Assembly: GCF_900105835.1 (NCBI RefSeq)
Contig: NZ_LT629783.1
Span: 1,302,001-1,366,000 of the forward strand
Source of the DNA: Pseudomonas fragi
Lineage (GTDB): Bacteria > Pseudomonadota > Gammaproteobacteria > Pseudomonadales > Pseudomonadaceae
DNA: 64,000 bases
Direction of reading: 5' to 3'
A program made the position numbers and the translations under genes. The notes under the pieces are model-generated. The model saw only the letters and a list, made by a program, of their open reading frames with translations, searched no databases and had not been told where the DNA came from. The stretch's first letter is position 1; each line of letters begins with the position of its first letter. Positions 35,051 through 43,813 of this stretch are shown one piece after another.

Positions 35051-35653
35051 TCAATCCAGCATGCCCACATGCCGCGGATCGCTGGCCACCCGCGCCAGCC
35101 ACGCCTGAATGCCTGGATAGCCACCCAGATCAAAGCCGCCCTGATGGGCCACATGGGTATAGGCGTACAGCGTCACATCGGCAATCGAGTACTGCTCACC
35201 CACCAGATACGGTGTGCGATTGAGCTGCTGCTCCATCACGTCCAGCGCCTTGTACCCGCGTTTTTGCAGCTTGCGGTACTCCTCAAGACGCTCCTGGGGC
35301 AGCCCCAGGTAGAACTGGATAAAGCGCGCCACCGCAATGTAAGGCTCATGGCTGTACTGCTCGAAAAACTGCCACTGCAGCACCTGGGTGCGCAAGCGCG
35401 GTTCGACCGGCAAAAACTCGCTGCCGTCGGCCAGGTAGTTGAGAATCGCGTTGGACTCCCACAGGCAGGTACCGTCTTCCAGCTCCAGCACCGGCACTTT
35501 GCCGTTGGGGTTTTTCGCCAGAAACTCCGGGGTTTCGGTCTCACCCTTGAGGATGTCCACCGCGAACCACTGGTACTCAAGCCCCAGCAAATGCAGCATC
35601 AGCTTGATCTTGTAGCAGTTGCCCGAATTGTAATCGCCATAAACCTTGAGCAT
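35051..35653 (-). CDS. glutathione S-transferase family protein
   Basis: 200 residues. Thioredoxin-fold N-terminal half with 'YGDYNSGNCYKIKLMLHLLGLEY', 'NPNGKVPVLELEDGTCLWESNAILNYLAD' (glutathione-binding Pro and Glu-Ser), then the all-helical C-terminal half ending with the 'YSIADVTLYAYTHVA' N-capping motif. Cytoplasmic detoxification enzyme of unknown substrate. It follows the aminotransferase gene by 10 bases on the same strand. Confidence 0.92.
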   Translation of the reverse strand: MLKVYGDYNSGNCYKIKLMLHLLGLEYQWFAVDILKGETETPEFLAKNPNGKVPVLELEDGTCLWESNAILNYLADGSEFLPVEPRLRTQVLQWQFFEQYSHEPYIAVARFIQFYLGLPQERLEEYRKLQKRGYKALDVMEQQLNRTPYLVGEQYSIADVTLYAYTHVAHQGGFDLGGYPGIQAWLARVASDPRHVGMLD

Positions 35654-35663
35654 CGCGCCTCCC

Positions 35664-36830
35664 TTAGGCCGCCTGGGCAGCCTGGGCCTGACGAATCACA
35701 TTGGCCAGACGCTTGAGGCCCTCATGCAGGCGCGCCGGGTCGATGTGGCTGAAGTTCAGACGCAGGCTGCCCACGTTCTGGTCCGGGTTGGCGAAGAACG
35801 GTTCGCCCGGCATAAAGGCCACGTTCTGTTCCAGCGCAGGCTTGAGTAGAGTGCGGGTATCGAACGGTTGTTTGAGGGTCAGCCAGAAGAACAGCCCGCC
35901 CTGCGGTACATGCCAGTCAGCCAGATCCGAAAAGTGTTCTTCCAGCGCCAGCTGGAAACCATCGCGGCGCACGCGGTAGAAATCACGCAGCTCAGCCAGG
36001 TGATTGCTCATTTTTTCAGTGCCGATCCACTGCAAGGCTTGCCACTGGCCAACACGGTTGGTGTGCAGGTCGGCCGATTGCTTTAGGCGCAGCAGGTGCG
36101 GGAACAGGTCGGGGCTGGCAATCAGGAAGCCAACGCGCAGGCCCGGCAACAGGGTTTTGGATACGGTGCCGGTGTAGATCCAGCTGGCTTTTTTCAGACG
36201 GCTGACAATCGGCGTGGCGCTGCCACCGTCGAAATTCAGCTCGCGGTAAGGTTCGTCTTCGATCAGGGTCACGCCGAACTCGTCGAGCAGGGCCGCTACG
36301 GCGTCGCGCTTGGTTTCGCTGTAACGCACGGCAGACGGGTTCTGGAATGTCGGGATCAAGTAGATGAAGGCCGGGCTGTGTTTTTCCAGCTGTACACGCA
36401 ACGCAGCCAGGTCCGGGCCATCGGCTTGCAGCGGGAACGACAGGCACTCAGCGCCGAACAATTGAAAGATTTGCAGCGCCGCCAGGTAGGTTGGCGCTTC
36501 GAGCATGATTTCGGTGCCCTTGTCGATATACAGCTTGGCCGCCAGGTCCAGCGCCTGCTGCGAACCGCTGAGTACCATCACCTGGCTCGCATCGCAATCA
36601 ACCCCCAGCGCACGGGCTTCTGCAGCCAGCACTTCACGCAGTGCCGGCTCGCCTTCGCTCATGCCGTACTGGCCCATCGATGCAGGCATATCGGTCCAGT
36701 CGACCTTGGGCAGCATGGCTTCGGCCGGTAGCCCGCCAGCGAAAGACATGACTTCCGGACGTTGGGCCGCAGCCAGAATTTCACGAATCAAAGAGCTTTT
36801 CAGGCGGGAAACACGTTCGGAGAAGGCCAT
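35664..36830 (-). CDS. PLP-dependent aminotransferase (class I/II, 2-aminoadipate-type)
   Basis: 388 residues from ATG 36830. 'MSFAGGLPAEAMLP' near the start, 'YGMSEGEPALREVLA', 'VLSGSQQALDLAAKLYIDKG', 'LIEDEPYRELNF' (pyridine-binding Asp), 'GTVSKTLLPGLRVGFL' (Schiff-base Lys) and a C-terminal Arg (GSLRLNFSH) are as in LysN/ARO8-like and MocR-type aminotransferases. No DNA-binding domain is attached. It is divergent from the MarR gene, which probably controls it. Confidence 0.9.
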   Translation of the reverse strand: MAFSERVSRLKSSLIREILAAAQRPEVMSFAGGLPAEAMLPKVDWTDMPASMGQYGMSEGEPALREVLAAEARALGVDCDASQVMVLSGSQQALDLAAKLYIDKGTEIMLEAPTYLAALQIFQLFGAECLSFPLQADGPDLAALRVQLEKHSPAFIYLIPTFQNPSAVRYSETKRDAVAALLDEFGVTLIEDEPYRELNFDGGSATPIVSRLKKASWIYTGTVSKTLLPGLRVGFLIASPDLFPHLLRLKQSADLHTNRVGQWQALQWIGTEKMSNHLAELRDFYRVRRDGFQLALEEHFSDLADWHVPQGGLFFWLTLKQPFDTRTLLKPALEQNVAFMPGEPFFANPDQNVGSLRLNFSHIDPARLHEGLKRLANVIRQAQAAQAA

Positions 36831-36912
36831 ACAGATCACCGGTAGCGGAAGTAATTGGAAATAAGTCAAACTGGTTGACCGAAACTACGCCGCGAACCCT
36901 AGATACGTCAAT

Positions 36913-37353
36913 ATGCTTGACCTTAAAAATCCGACCACTCAGCGCGCTGCCATGGAAGCCTTCTTCTTTGGCTATCAAGCATTTACCGCCAAGGCGGATG
37001 AAATGCTGGCACGTCGTGGGCTGAGTCGGGTGCATCAGCGTATTGTTTTTTTTATCGCTCACTACCCCGGTGTCAGCGTCAAGGAACTGCTGACCTTGCT
37101 CGGCGTGAGCAAGCAGGCCCTCAACACGCCCTTGCGCCAGTTGATTGAAATGGACCTGGTGCGCAGCGTTGCGCCCGAGACTGACAAGCGCAAACGCTTG
37201 CTGGAGCTGACCGCCGACGGCGTCACCTTCGAGAAAAACCTGCGCCGCGAGCAAGTCAAACTGCTGCAAAGGGTGTTCGCCCAGGCAGGTGATGAGGCTG
37301 TCAACGGCTGGCTGGCGATCAACCACGCCCTGGGCCAGAGCCGCCAGCTTTAG
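36913..37353 (+). CDS. MarR-family transcriptional regulator
   Basis: 146 residues. The winged helix is 'RVHQRIVFFIAHYPGVSVKELLTLLGVSKQALNTPLRQLIEMDLVRSVAPETDKRKRLLELTADG', with dimerisation helices at both ends. It lies 82 bases from the divergent aminotransferase gene. Ligand unknown. Confidence 0.92.
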   Translation: MLDLKNPTTQRAAMEAFFFGYQAFTAKADEMLARRGLSRVHQRIVFFIAHYPGVSVKELLTLLGVSKQALNTPLRQLIEMDLVRSVAPETDKRKRLLELTADGVTFEKNLRREQVKLLQRVFAQAGDEAVNGWLAINHALGQSRQL

Positions 37354-37382
37354 AGCAGGATTGCTGAGGCCGTTGGCGGGTT

Positions 37383-37467
37383 GTGGGAGCGGGCTTGCCC
37401 GCGATGCAGGCGCCGCAGTTCCCCAGTTGCACTGCAGCGACCCCATCGCGGGCAAGCCCGCTCCCAC
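37383..37467. repeat. REPIN, family A
   Basis: GTGGGAGCGGGCTTGCCCGC and its reverse complement, 85 bases, between the MarR gene and the purine permease. Confidence 0.95.
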
Positions 37468-37526
37468 AGAAAACTGGCGCCCGCCCATCACTTTCCGAAC
37501 ACAATCTAAAAAACATTATTTGCTTT

Positions 37527-37540
37527 TTTTGTATACAAAA
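37527..37540. promoter_or_regulatory. TTGTNNACAA operator upstream of the purine permease
   Basis: TTTTGTATACAAAA, a perfect palindrome 100 bases before the permease start. It is one of five near-identical sites in this window, all upstream of purine or glyoxylate genes. The TGTA-TACA core fits FadR-subfamily GntR operators. Confidence 0.7.
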
Positions 37541-37615
37541 GCATAATTCACTTCACTTGCATTCCTGACCTCAAAGTCAGAAAACCCGTCTCTCGCCTCA
37601 ACCAGTGCCCTTAAA

Positions 37616-37623
37616 AACAATAA
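37616..37623 (+). promoter_or_regulatory. candidate Hfq/Crc site in the permease leader
   Basis: AACAATAA 17 bases upstream of GTG 37641, between the palindrome and the ribosome site. It matches the AANAANAA catabolite-repression motif of Pseudomonas and recurs before puuE, the urate permease and the first porin. Confidence 0.5.
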
Positions 37624-37640
37624 AAGCCTGAGGAATTACC

Positions 37641-38990
37641 GTGGACAGCCAAAAGTCAGAAATACCCGTCGTTGAACTTGCACCGCCCTCCTCCCGTGGC
37701 TGGCTGGAGCGCCTGTTCAAACTGTCGTTGCATGGCACCACGGTGAAAACCGAACTGATCGCCGGGCTGACCACCTTTATCACCATGGCCTACATCATCT
37801 TCGTTAACCCCAACATCATGGCCGATGCCGGTATCGATCATGGTGCGGCCTTCGTCGCCACTTGCATCGCCGCCGCGCTGGGCAGCCTGCTGATGGGGCT
37901 TTATGCCAACTGGCCCGTAGGCCTGGCGCCGGGTATGGGACTGAATGCGTTTTTTACCTACACCGTTGTCGGAACCATGGGCTACAGCTGGGAAACGGCA
38001 CTGGGTGCGGTATTTGTCTCCGGTGTGCTGTTTTTGATTCTGACCCTGTCGCGGGTGCGTGAATGGCTGCTCAACAGCATCCCCGTCAGCCTGCGTTATG
38101 CGATGGGCGCAGGGGTGGGGTTGTTTCTGGGGATCATCGGCCTGAAAACCTCGGGCATTATCGTCGACAGCCCGGCTACCCTGATCAAGCTCGGTTCGTT
38201 GCGCGACCCCGCGCCGCTGCTGGCAGCGGTGTGCTTTTTGATGATTGCGATACTGAGCTATCACCGCGTGTTCGGCGCCATCCTGATCAGCATTATCGCC
38301 GTCACCCTGGTCGGCTGGGGCCTGGACCTGGTGCACTACAACGGCATCCTGTCGGCACCGCCGAGCCTGGCACCGACATGGATGGCCATGGACCTCAAGG
38401 GTGTGTTCAATATCAGCATGATCAGCGTGGTGCTGGCCTTTTTGTTTGTCCATATGTTTGACACCGCCGGCACCCTGATGGGTGTGGCCCAGCGGGCCGG
38501 GCTGGTGAAAGCCGACGGCAAAATCGAAAACCTGTCCCGGGCACTCAAGGCCGACAGCGCCTCCAGCGTGTTCGGCGCCGTGATCGGCGTACCGCCGGTG
38601 ACCAGCTATGTTGAAAGCGCCGCCGGCGTTGCAGCAGGCGGGCGAACCGGGCTCACCGCCGTCACCGTGGGCGTGCTGTTTGTGGCCGCGATGTTCTTTG
38701 CCCCGCTGGCGGGCATGATCCCCGCTTACGCCACTGCAGGCGCACTGATTTACGTGGCCATGCTGATGATGGGTGGCATGCAGCATATCAACTGGGACGA
38801 ACCCACTGACTGCATCCCGGCCATTGTGACCGTGATCATGATGCCACTGACCTTTTCGGTCGCCGACGGCATAGCCCTGGGCTTTATCAGTTATGTGGCA
38901 CTCAAGGCAGGCACCGGCAAATACCGGGAAATTTCCGTCAGCCTGTGGGTGCTCTGCGCTATTTTCATCGCCAAGTTTATTTACCTGTAA
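37641..38990 (+). CDS. AzgA-like purine permease (NCS2 family)
   Basis: 449 residues, about 12-14 helices. 'TELIAGLTTFITMAYIIFVNPNIMADAG' and 'NWPVGLAPGMGLNAFFTYTVV' are AzgA/YicO/GhxP signatures, as are 'HMFDTAGTLMGVAQRAGL' and 'TSYVESAAGVAAGGRTGLTAV'. These proton symporters import adenine, guanine or hypoxanthine. The start is GTG 37641. The gene opens the purine catabolic block and carries the shared operator in its promoter. Confidence 0.93.
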   Translation: MDSQKSEIPVVELAPPSSRGWLERLFKLSLHGTTVKTELIAGLTTFITMAYIIFVNPNIMADAGIDHGAAFVATCIAAALGSLLMGLYANWPVGLAPGMGLNAFFTYTVVGTMGYSWETALGAVFVSGVLFLILTLSRVREWLLNSIPVSLRYAMGAGVGLFLGIIGLKTSGIIVDSPATLIKLGSLRDPAPLLAAVCFLMIAILSYHRVFGAILISIIAVTLVGWGLDLVHYNGILSAPPSLAPTWMAMDLKGVFNISMISVVLAFLFVHMFDTAGTLMGVAQRAGLVKADGKIENLSRALKADSASSVFGAVIGVPPVTSYVESAAGVAAGGRTGLTAVTVGVLFVAAMFFAPLAGMIPAYATAGALIYVAMLMMGGMQHINWDEPTDCIPAIVTVIMMPLTFSVADGIALGFISYVALKAGTGKYREISVSLWVLCAIFIAKFIYL

Positions 38991-39007
38991 ACCGGGCGGT
39001 ATCAATC

Positions 39008-39030
39008 GGCCCCGCAATGACGCGGGGCCT
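39008..39030 (+). terminator. terminator of the purine permease gene
   Basis: GGCCCCGC / GCGGGGCC with a six-base loop followed by TTTGTTGTTT, 17 bases after the stop. Confidence 0.85.
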
Positions 39031-39050
39031 TTGTTGTTTGGGAGGAAGTG

Positions 39051-39677
39051 ATGAGTCTGGAAACCTGGCTGCTGTTCAGCAGCGCGGCATTGGTGGTAAT
39101 CCTGATTCCGGGGCCACTGTCGTTATTGATGATCAGCAACAGTCTGAACTACGGTTTGCGCCGCTCTTATCCGGCCTTTTTGGGCGGTGTGTTTGCCTCG
39201 ATCTGCCTGCTCAGCGCTTCGGCCCTGGGCCTGGGCGCCTTGCTGCTGGCTTCGGAAAAACTCTTCAGTGCGCTGAAGATCGTCGGGGCGCTGTATCTGT
39301 TTTACCTGGCCTGGCAAAGCTGGAAACAATCGCGTCAGCCGGCCACCGTCACCAACGTGCCGGACGCTGCACCCATACCGCGCTTTGGTGCCCTGTTTGG
39401 GCGCGCGTTTGTGCTGGGGGCCAGCAACCCGAAGGACATTCTGTTCTTTGCGGCCTTTTTGCCGCAGTTTCTTAACCCCGACCTGCCGTTTCTCAACCAA
39501 TTGCTGGTGATGATTGCCACCTGGACCGTGCTCGACCTGCTGTGCAAGCTGGCCTACGGCCTGGGGGCCCACGGAGCGGCGGGTTATCTGCGCAGCGGCA
39601 AGGGCCAGAGCTGGTTCAACCGCGTCAGCGCCGGGTTGTTCAGCGTGGCGGGCACGGCGTCGTTGCTTAGCCGCTAG
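39051..39677 (+). CDS. LysE/RhtB-family amino acid exporter
   Basis: 208 residues, six helices. 'VVILIPGPLSLLMISNSLNYGLRRSYPAFLGGVFAS' is the family N-terminus with the Pro-Gly-Pro motif, and 'GASNPKDILFFAAFLPQFLNP' the central motif. It exports small amino acids or homoserine-lactone-like compounds. GGAGG precedes ATG 39051. It has no clear link to purine breakdown and follows its own terminator boundary. Confidence 0.92.
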   Translation: MSLETWLLFSSAALVVILIPGPLSLLMISNSLNYGLRRSYPAFLGGVFASICLLSASALGLGALLLASEKLFSALKIVGALYLFYLAWQSWKQSRQPATVTNVPDAAPIPRFGALFGRAFVLGASNPKDILFFAAFLPQFLNPDLPFLNQLLVMIATWTVLDLLCKLAYGLGAHGAAGYLRSGKGQSWFNRVSAGLFSVAGTASLLSR

Positions 39678-39691
39678 TTGCATCCAACCCC

Positions 39692-39835
39692 GTAGCAGCT
39701 GCCGAAGGAACGAGGCTGCGTCCGGCGGCGTAGCCGTCGTAGAATCTGAATCCGCGTTCTATCAGTTAAATCGCGGCCTCAGGTTTACGATCGCTTCGCA
39801 ATCGAACGCAGCCTCGTTCCTTCGGCAGCTGCTAC
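39692..39835. repeat. GTAGCAGCTGCCG intergenic repeat, family B
   Basis: GTAGCAGCTGCCGAAGGAAC at the left end and its inverse at the right, 144 bases. Inner short hairpins sit around CCGGCGGCGTAGCCG and CGATCGCTTCGCAATCG. It is distinct from the GTGGGAGCG family and recurs at 49367, 55902 and 56981. Confidence 0.92.
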
Positions 39836-39860
39836 AGTTTTACGACAATTCGGCAGACAA

Positions 39861-39885
39861 AAAAAAGCCCGCAGTGTGAGCGGGC
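39861..39885 (-). terminator. terminator of pucM
   Basis: GCCCGC / GCGGGC with a seven-base loop; read on the minus strand it is followed by a run of six or more U. It lies 30 bases after the pucM stop. Confidence 0.8.
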
Positions 39886-39914
39886 AAATAACCACATGCG
39901 CAGATCGAAAACAG

Positions 39915-40268
39915 TTAGCTACCGCGATAGGTCGAGTAGCTGTACGGCGAAATCAGTAGCGGTACATGGTAGTGATCCTGCTCGGCACTGATCCCGAAAC
40001 GCAGTACCACCACGTCCAGAAACGCCGGCTCCGGCAATTTCACACCGCGTGCACGGTAGTAATCACCGGCACTGAACTGCACCTGGTAAACCCCGCTACG
40101 GTAGGCATCCCCCTCCAGCAACGGCGCGTCACAACGGCCATCGCTATTGGTCAGCGCTGTAGCGACCAACTCCAGCCCCGAACCTTCAACCCGATACAGC
40201 TCGACCTTGATCGAGCTGCCCGGGCAGCCGTGTGCGGCATCCAAAACGTGCGTAGTCAAACGTCCCAT
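39915..40268 (-). CDS. pucM: 5-hydroxyisourate hydrolase
   Basis: 117 residues, transthyretin-like. 'LTTHVLDAAHGCPGSSIKVELYRVEG' at the N-terminus, 'GVYQVQFSAGDYY' and the C-terminal tetrapeptide Tyr-Arg-Gly-Ser, which distinguishes the enzyme from transthyretin. It hydrolyses the product of urate oxidation to OHCU. No signal peptide, so cytoplasmic. Divergent from puuE, with one TTGTNNACAA operator near each of the two genes. Confidence 0.95.
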   Translation of the reverse strand: MGRLTTHVLDAAHGCPGSSIKVELYRVEGSGLELVATALTNSDGRCDAPLLEGDAYRSGVYQVQFSAGDYYRARGVKLPEPAFLDVVVLRFGISAEQDHYHVPLLISPYSYSTYRGS

Positions 40269-40368
40269 TGATTCTGCGACCTCCCGAGTCGGTGAATAAA
40301 ACCGCTGCCGCACCCTTTTGGAGCACCAAAAGGCTTGGCGAAGACACGATTAAGACATTTATCAAGAA

Positions 40369-40382
40369 AATTGTACACAATT
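40369..40382. promoter_or_regulatory. TTGTNNACAA operator, pucM side
   Basis: AATTGTACACAATT: six-base inverted arms around an AC centre, 100 bases upstream of the pucM start. Confidence 0.65.
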
Positions 40383-40565
40383 AAAAATGACAATCTGCGC
40401 ATCCCCGGAAACGACGGGGCCTGCACGGCATTAGTCGTCAAAGCCGCAGCCCTTAGAGACCTTTCGCCCATAAACTGACCAATCAGGCAGGTTTCTTGCA
40501 AGTACTCTTTCAGGACAAATCGTGGTAGAAATAGGAAAATTCAGGGTTACAAATAAAATGTAAAG

Positions 40566-40575
40566 TTGTATACAA
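40566..40575. promoter_or_regulatory. TTGTNNACAA operator, puuE side
   Basis: TTGTATACAA, 67 bases upstream of the puuE start codon, identical in its ten bases to the sites before the purine permease, glcG-like and gcl genes. Confidence 0.68.
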
Positions 40576-40623
40576 TCAGCTCATCGCAGTGACGCCAGGT
40601 CTGGCCAATCGACTGTTACCACG

Positions 40624-40631
40624 AACAATAA
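40624..40631 (+). promoter_or_regulatory. candidate Hfq/Crc site in the puuE leader
   Basis: AACAATAA directly overlapping the ribosome site AAGGAAG of puuE. A repressor bound here would block initiation. Confidence 0.55.
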
Positions 40632-40642
40632 GGAAGACTGCA

Positions 40643-41572
40643 GTGAGCGCTGACTACCCACGCGACCTGATTGGTTACGGTCCAAACCCTCCACATCCGC
40701 ATTGGCCGGGCAACGCCCGTATCGCCCTGTCTTTTGTACTCAACTACGAAGAAGGCGGCGAACGCAACATCCTGCACGGCGACAAGGAGTCGGAAGCCTT
40801 CCTGTCGGAAATGGTGTCGGCCCAACCGCTGCAGGGCGAGCGCAACATGAGCATGGAGTCGCTGTACGAGTACGGCAGCCGTGCCGGCGTGTGGCGCATC
40901 CTCAAGCTGTTTCGCGAGTTCGATATTCCACTTACGGTGTTTGCCGTGGCAATGGCCGCCCAGCGCCACCCGGATGTGATCCGCGCCATGGTCGCCGCCG
41001 GCCACGAGATCTGCAGCCACGGCTATCGCTGGATCGACTACCAGTACATGGACGAAGCGCAAGAGCGTGAACACATGCTCGAAGCCATCCGCATCCTCAC
41101 CGAAATCAGCGGCGAACGCCCGCTGGGCTGGTACACCGGCCGCACCGGCCCCAATACCCGGCGCCTGGTGATGGAAGAAGGCGGCTTTTTGTACGACTGC
41201 GATACCTACGACGACGACCTGCCCTACTGGGAGCCCAACAACCCCACCGGCAAACCGCATCTGGTGATCCCCTACACCCTGGACACCAATGACATGCGCT
41301 TTACCCAGGTGCAGGGCTTCAACACCGGCGAGCAATTCTTCCAGTACCTCAAGGATGCTTTCGATGTGCTGTACGCCGAAGGCGCAGAGTCGCCGAAAAT
41401 GCTTTCCATCGGCCTGCATTGCCGCCTCATTGGCCGCCCTGCGCGTCTCGCCGCCCTCAAGCGTTTTATCGAGTACGCCAAGAGTCACGAGCAGGTCTGG
41501 TTCACCCGCCGTGTGGACATCGCCCGCCACTGGCACGCCACCCACCCTTTTGTTGCAGAGACCGCCAAATGA
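40643..41572 (+). CDS. puuE: cofactor-independent allantoinase
   Basis: 309 residues from GTG 40643, eight bases after AAGGAAG. It is a polysaccharide-deacetylase fold protein, not an amidohydrolase: 'DYPRDLIGYGPNPPHPHWPGNARIALSFVLNYEEGGERNILHGD', 'EICSHGYRWIDYQYMD' and 'WYTGRTGPNTRRLVMEEGGFLYDCDTYDDDLPYW' match the P. fluorescens allantoinase. It opens allantoin to allantoate. Length equals the family's usual 308 or so. Its stop overlaps uraD. Confidence 0.95.
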   Translation: MSADYPRDLIGYGPNPPHPHWPGNARIALSFVLNYEEGGERNILHGDKESEAFLSEMVSAQPLQGERNMSMESLYEYGSRAGVWRILKLFREFDIPLTVFAVAMAAQRHPDVIRAMVAAGHEICSHGYRWIDYQYMDEAQEREHMLEAIRILTEISGERPLGWYTGRTGPNTRRLVMEEGGFLYDCDTYDDDLPYWEPNNPTGKPHLVIPYTLDTNDMRFTQVQGFNTGEQFFQYLKDAFDVLYAEGAESPKMLSIGLHCRLIGRPARLAALKRFIEYAKSHEQVWFTRRVDIARHWHATHPFVAETAK

Positions 41573-42084
41573 GCGCCTTCAAGACCCTCAAGCCTTCACA
41601 ACTGAGCCGTGAAGCCTTCGTGGCGGCTTTTGCCGATATCTATGAACACTCGCCCTGGGTTGCCGAAAAGGCCTACGACCTGGGCCTGGACAGCAGCGTC
41701 GATCAGATCGAAACCCTGCACCAGCGCATGAGTGACATTTTGTTGAGCGCAGATCACGCCAGCCAGCTGGCACTGATCAACGCTCACCCGGACCTGGCCG
41801 GCAAAGCAGCCGTCCAGGGCCAACTGACCGAAGCCAGCACCAACGAACAAGCTGGCGCCGGTATTCACCAATGCACGGCCGAAGAGTTTCAACGCTTCAC
41901 CGAGCTGAACGAGGCCTACAAAGCCAAGTTCAAGTTTCCCTTCATCATGGCGGTAAAAGGCAGCGACCGGCACCAGATCCTCGCCGCGTTCGAAACCCGC
42001 ATCCACAACCCGGCAGACGTCGAGTTCAAATGCGCGTTGGCAGAAATCAACAAAATCGCCCTGTTCCGATTACTCCAGCTCTAA
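41569..42084 (+). CDS. uraD: OHCU decarboxylase
   Basis: 171 residues from ATG 41569, overlapping the puuE stop by four bases. All-helical; 'EHSPWVAEKAYD' carries the conserved catalytic region, followed by 'LALINAHPDLAGKAA' and 'FPFIMAVKGSDRHQILAAFETRIHN'. It decarboxylates OHCU stereoselectively to S-allantoin. The earlier step, PucM, is divergent; the later one, PuuE, is directly upstream. Confidence 0.95.
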   Translation: MSAFKTLKPSQLSREAFVAAFADIYEHSPWVAEKAYDLGLDSSVDQIETLHQRMSDILLSADHASQLALINAHPDLAGKAAVQGQLTEASTNEQAGAGIHQCTAEEFQRFTELNEAYKAKFKFPFIMAVKGSDRHQILAAFETRIHNPADVEFKCALAEINKIALFRLLQL

Positions 42085-42145
42085 GCCGAACCGGCATGTG
42101 CCGATGACGCATCTCCAGCCACTCATTTAAAGGCAGACAAGAAGA

Positions 42146-43141
42146 ATGAAAGCTTACGCCGTACCTTTCGAGAAGTTCGTCAACCTGGCCGATGCCCGCC
42201 TGGGCACCAAAATCGTTTCGGTAACCGATGACTGGTTTGCCGACGCCAACCGCATGTTCCAGCCGACTCCGGCCGTATGGAAGGAGGGCGTTTTCGATGA
42301 CAACGGCAAGTGGATGGACGGCTGGGAGTCCCGCCGCAAGCGCTTCGAAGGCTATGACAGTGCTGTCATCCGCCTCGGCGTGCCCGGCTCGATCAAGGGT
42401 GTGGACATCGACACTTCATTCTTCACCGGCAACTTCCCGCCGTCTGCCTCGCTGGAAGCCTGCTTCCTGGCCTCGGGCGAACCGAATGAAAACACCCAGT
42501 GGGTAGAAGTGCTGTCGGCCGTCGAGCTGCAGGGCAACAGCCATCACTACCACGAAATAAGCAACGACCAGGCCTTCAGCCACCTGCGCTTCAACATCTA
42601 CCCCGATGGTGGCGTAGCACGTCTGCGTGTGTACGGCGTGCCGTTCCGTGACTGGTCGGCCGTGGGCGACAACGAACAGGTCGACCTGGCCGCAGCCCTC
42701 AATGGTGGCCGCGCCCTCGCCTGCTCCGACGAACACTTCGGGCGCATGAGCAACATCCTCAACCCGGGCCGTGGCATCAACATGGGTGACGGCTGGGAAA
42801 CTGCACGTCGTCGTACCCCGGGCAATGACTGGGTCATCGTCGCGCTGGGCCACCCGGGCGAGATCGAAAAAATCATCGTCGACACCCTGCACTTCAAGGG
42901 CAACTACCCGGACAGCTGCTCGATCCAGGGCGCGTACGTGAAAGGCGGTACCGACAGCCAGATCGAAACCCAGTCGCTGTTCTGGCGTGAACTGCTGCCA
43001 AGCCAAAAAATGGAAATGCACGCTGAGCACACCTACAGCGAGCAGCTGAAAAACCTCGGCCCGATCACCCACATTCGCCTCAACCTGTTCCCGGACGGTG
43101 GTGTAAGCCGCATCCGCGTATTGGGCAAAGTCGCCAAATAA
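42146..43141 (+). CDS. alc: allantoicase
   Basis: 331 residues made of two similar jelly-roll halves; '[16 protein letters not shown]' in the first and '[16 protein letters not shown]' in the second mark the internal duplication, as do '[20 protein letters not shown]' and '[20 protein letters not shown]'. It splits allantoate to ureidoglycolate and urea. 61 bases after uraD in the same orientation. Confidence 0.96.
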   Translation: MKAYAVPFEKFVNLADARLGTKIVSVTDDWFADANRMFQPTPAVWKEGVFDDNGKWMDGWESRRKRFEGYDSAVIRLGVPGSIKGVDIDTSFFTGNFPPSASLEACFLASGEPNENTQWVEVLSAVELQGNSHHYHEISNDQAFSHLRFNIYPDGGVARLRVYGVPFRDWSAVGDNEQVDLAAALNGGRALACSDEHFGRMSNILNPGRGINMGDGWETARRRTPGNDWVIVALGHPGEIEKIIVDTLHFKGNYPDSCSIQGAYVKGGTDSQIETQSLFWRELLPSQKMEMHAEHTYSEQLKNLGPITHIRLNLFPDGGVSRIRVLGKVAK

Positions 43142-43152
43142 GCGCTGAACCC

Positions 43153-43217
43153 ATCGCGGGCAAGCCCGTTCCCACATTTGAAGTGCATCACCCTGTGGGA
43201 GCGGGCTTGCCCGCGAT
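43153..43217. repeat. REP pair, family A, in the opposite arrangement
   Basis: Here the two REPs face the other way: ATCGCGGGCAAGCCCG first and GCGGGCTTGCCCGCGAT last, with the GTGGGAG ends toward the middle. Total 65 bases, between alc and allA inside an otherwise contiguous operon. Confidence 0.9.
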
Positions 43218-43261
43218 AGCGACAAAACTGACACCACAGAAACCCGAATAAGAAGACCACC

Positions 43262-43765
43262 ATGCGCACATTGATGATTGAACCGCTGACCAAAGAAGCC
43301 TTCGCCCCGTTCGGTGACGTGATCGAAACCGATGGCAGCGACCACTTCATGATCAACAACGGTTCGACCATGCGCTTTCACCGTCTGGCCGAGGTCGAAA
43401 CGGCTACGCCAGAGGACAAGGCGATCATCAGCATTTTCCGCGCCGAAGCGCAGGACATGCCCTTTACCGTACGCATGCTGGAGCGCCATCCGCTGGGCAG
43501 CCAGGCTTTTATACCGCTGCTCGGCAACCCCTTTCTGATCGTGGTCGCGCCCGTTGGCGATGAACCTGTATCGGACCTGGTCCGCGCCTTTGTCAGTAAT
43601 GGCAGGCAGGGCATCAATTACCATCGCGGCGTCTGGCACCACCCGGTGCTGACGATCGAAAAGCGGGATGACTTCCTGGTGGTTGATCGCAGTGGCAGCG
43701 GCAATAACTGCGATGAGCATTTCTTTAAAGAGGATCAGTTGTTGTTCCTCGCCCCCCACCAATAA
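43262..43765 (+). CDS. allA: ureidoglycolate lyase
   Basis: 167 residues, cupin-like fold. 'LTKEAFAPFGDVIETDGSDHFMINNGSTMRFHRLAEVE' and 'GINYHRGVWHHPVLTIEKRDDFLVVDRSG' match AllA. It releases glyoxylate and a second urea. The glyoxylate produced is the substrate of Gcl, encoded 10 kb downstream. Confidence 0.94.
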   Translation: MRTLMIEPLTKEAFAPFGDVIETDGSDHFMINNGSTMRFHRLAEVETATPEDKAIISIFRAEAQDMPFTVRMLERHPLGSQAFIPLLGNPFLIVVAPVGDEPVSDLVRAFVSNGRQGINYHRGVWHHPVLTIEKRDDFLVVDRSGSGNNCDEHFFKEDQLLFLAPHQ

Positions 43766-43813
43766 GAGAAGGTCCAACACTCACAAAAGAGTGACGGGCA
43801 AGAGGTAAAGACT

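Larger units (their letters stand above)
40269..40642. other. divergent control region between pucM and puuE
   Basis: 374 bases without a gene. It holds operator-like palindromes at 40369-40382 (pucM side) and 40566-40575 (puuE side) and the AACAATAA motif at 40624. The pucM-proximal half also contains AT-rich stretches suited to promoters on both strands. Confidence 0.7.

Noticed and set aside
37656..39017. Long open frame (453 codons) on the minus strand opposite the purine permease
   Set aside because: His/Gln/Asp-rich, low-complexity translation typical of an antisense shadow of a high-GC gene; the plus strand gives a perfect NCS2 permease.
42416..43780. Minus-strand frame of 454 codons across alc, the REP pair and allA
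   Set aside because: It spans an intergenic REP and two well-recognised genes on the other strand.
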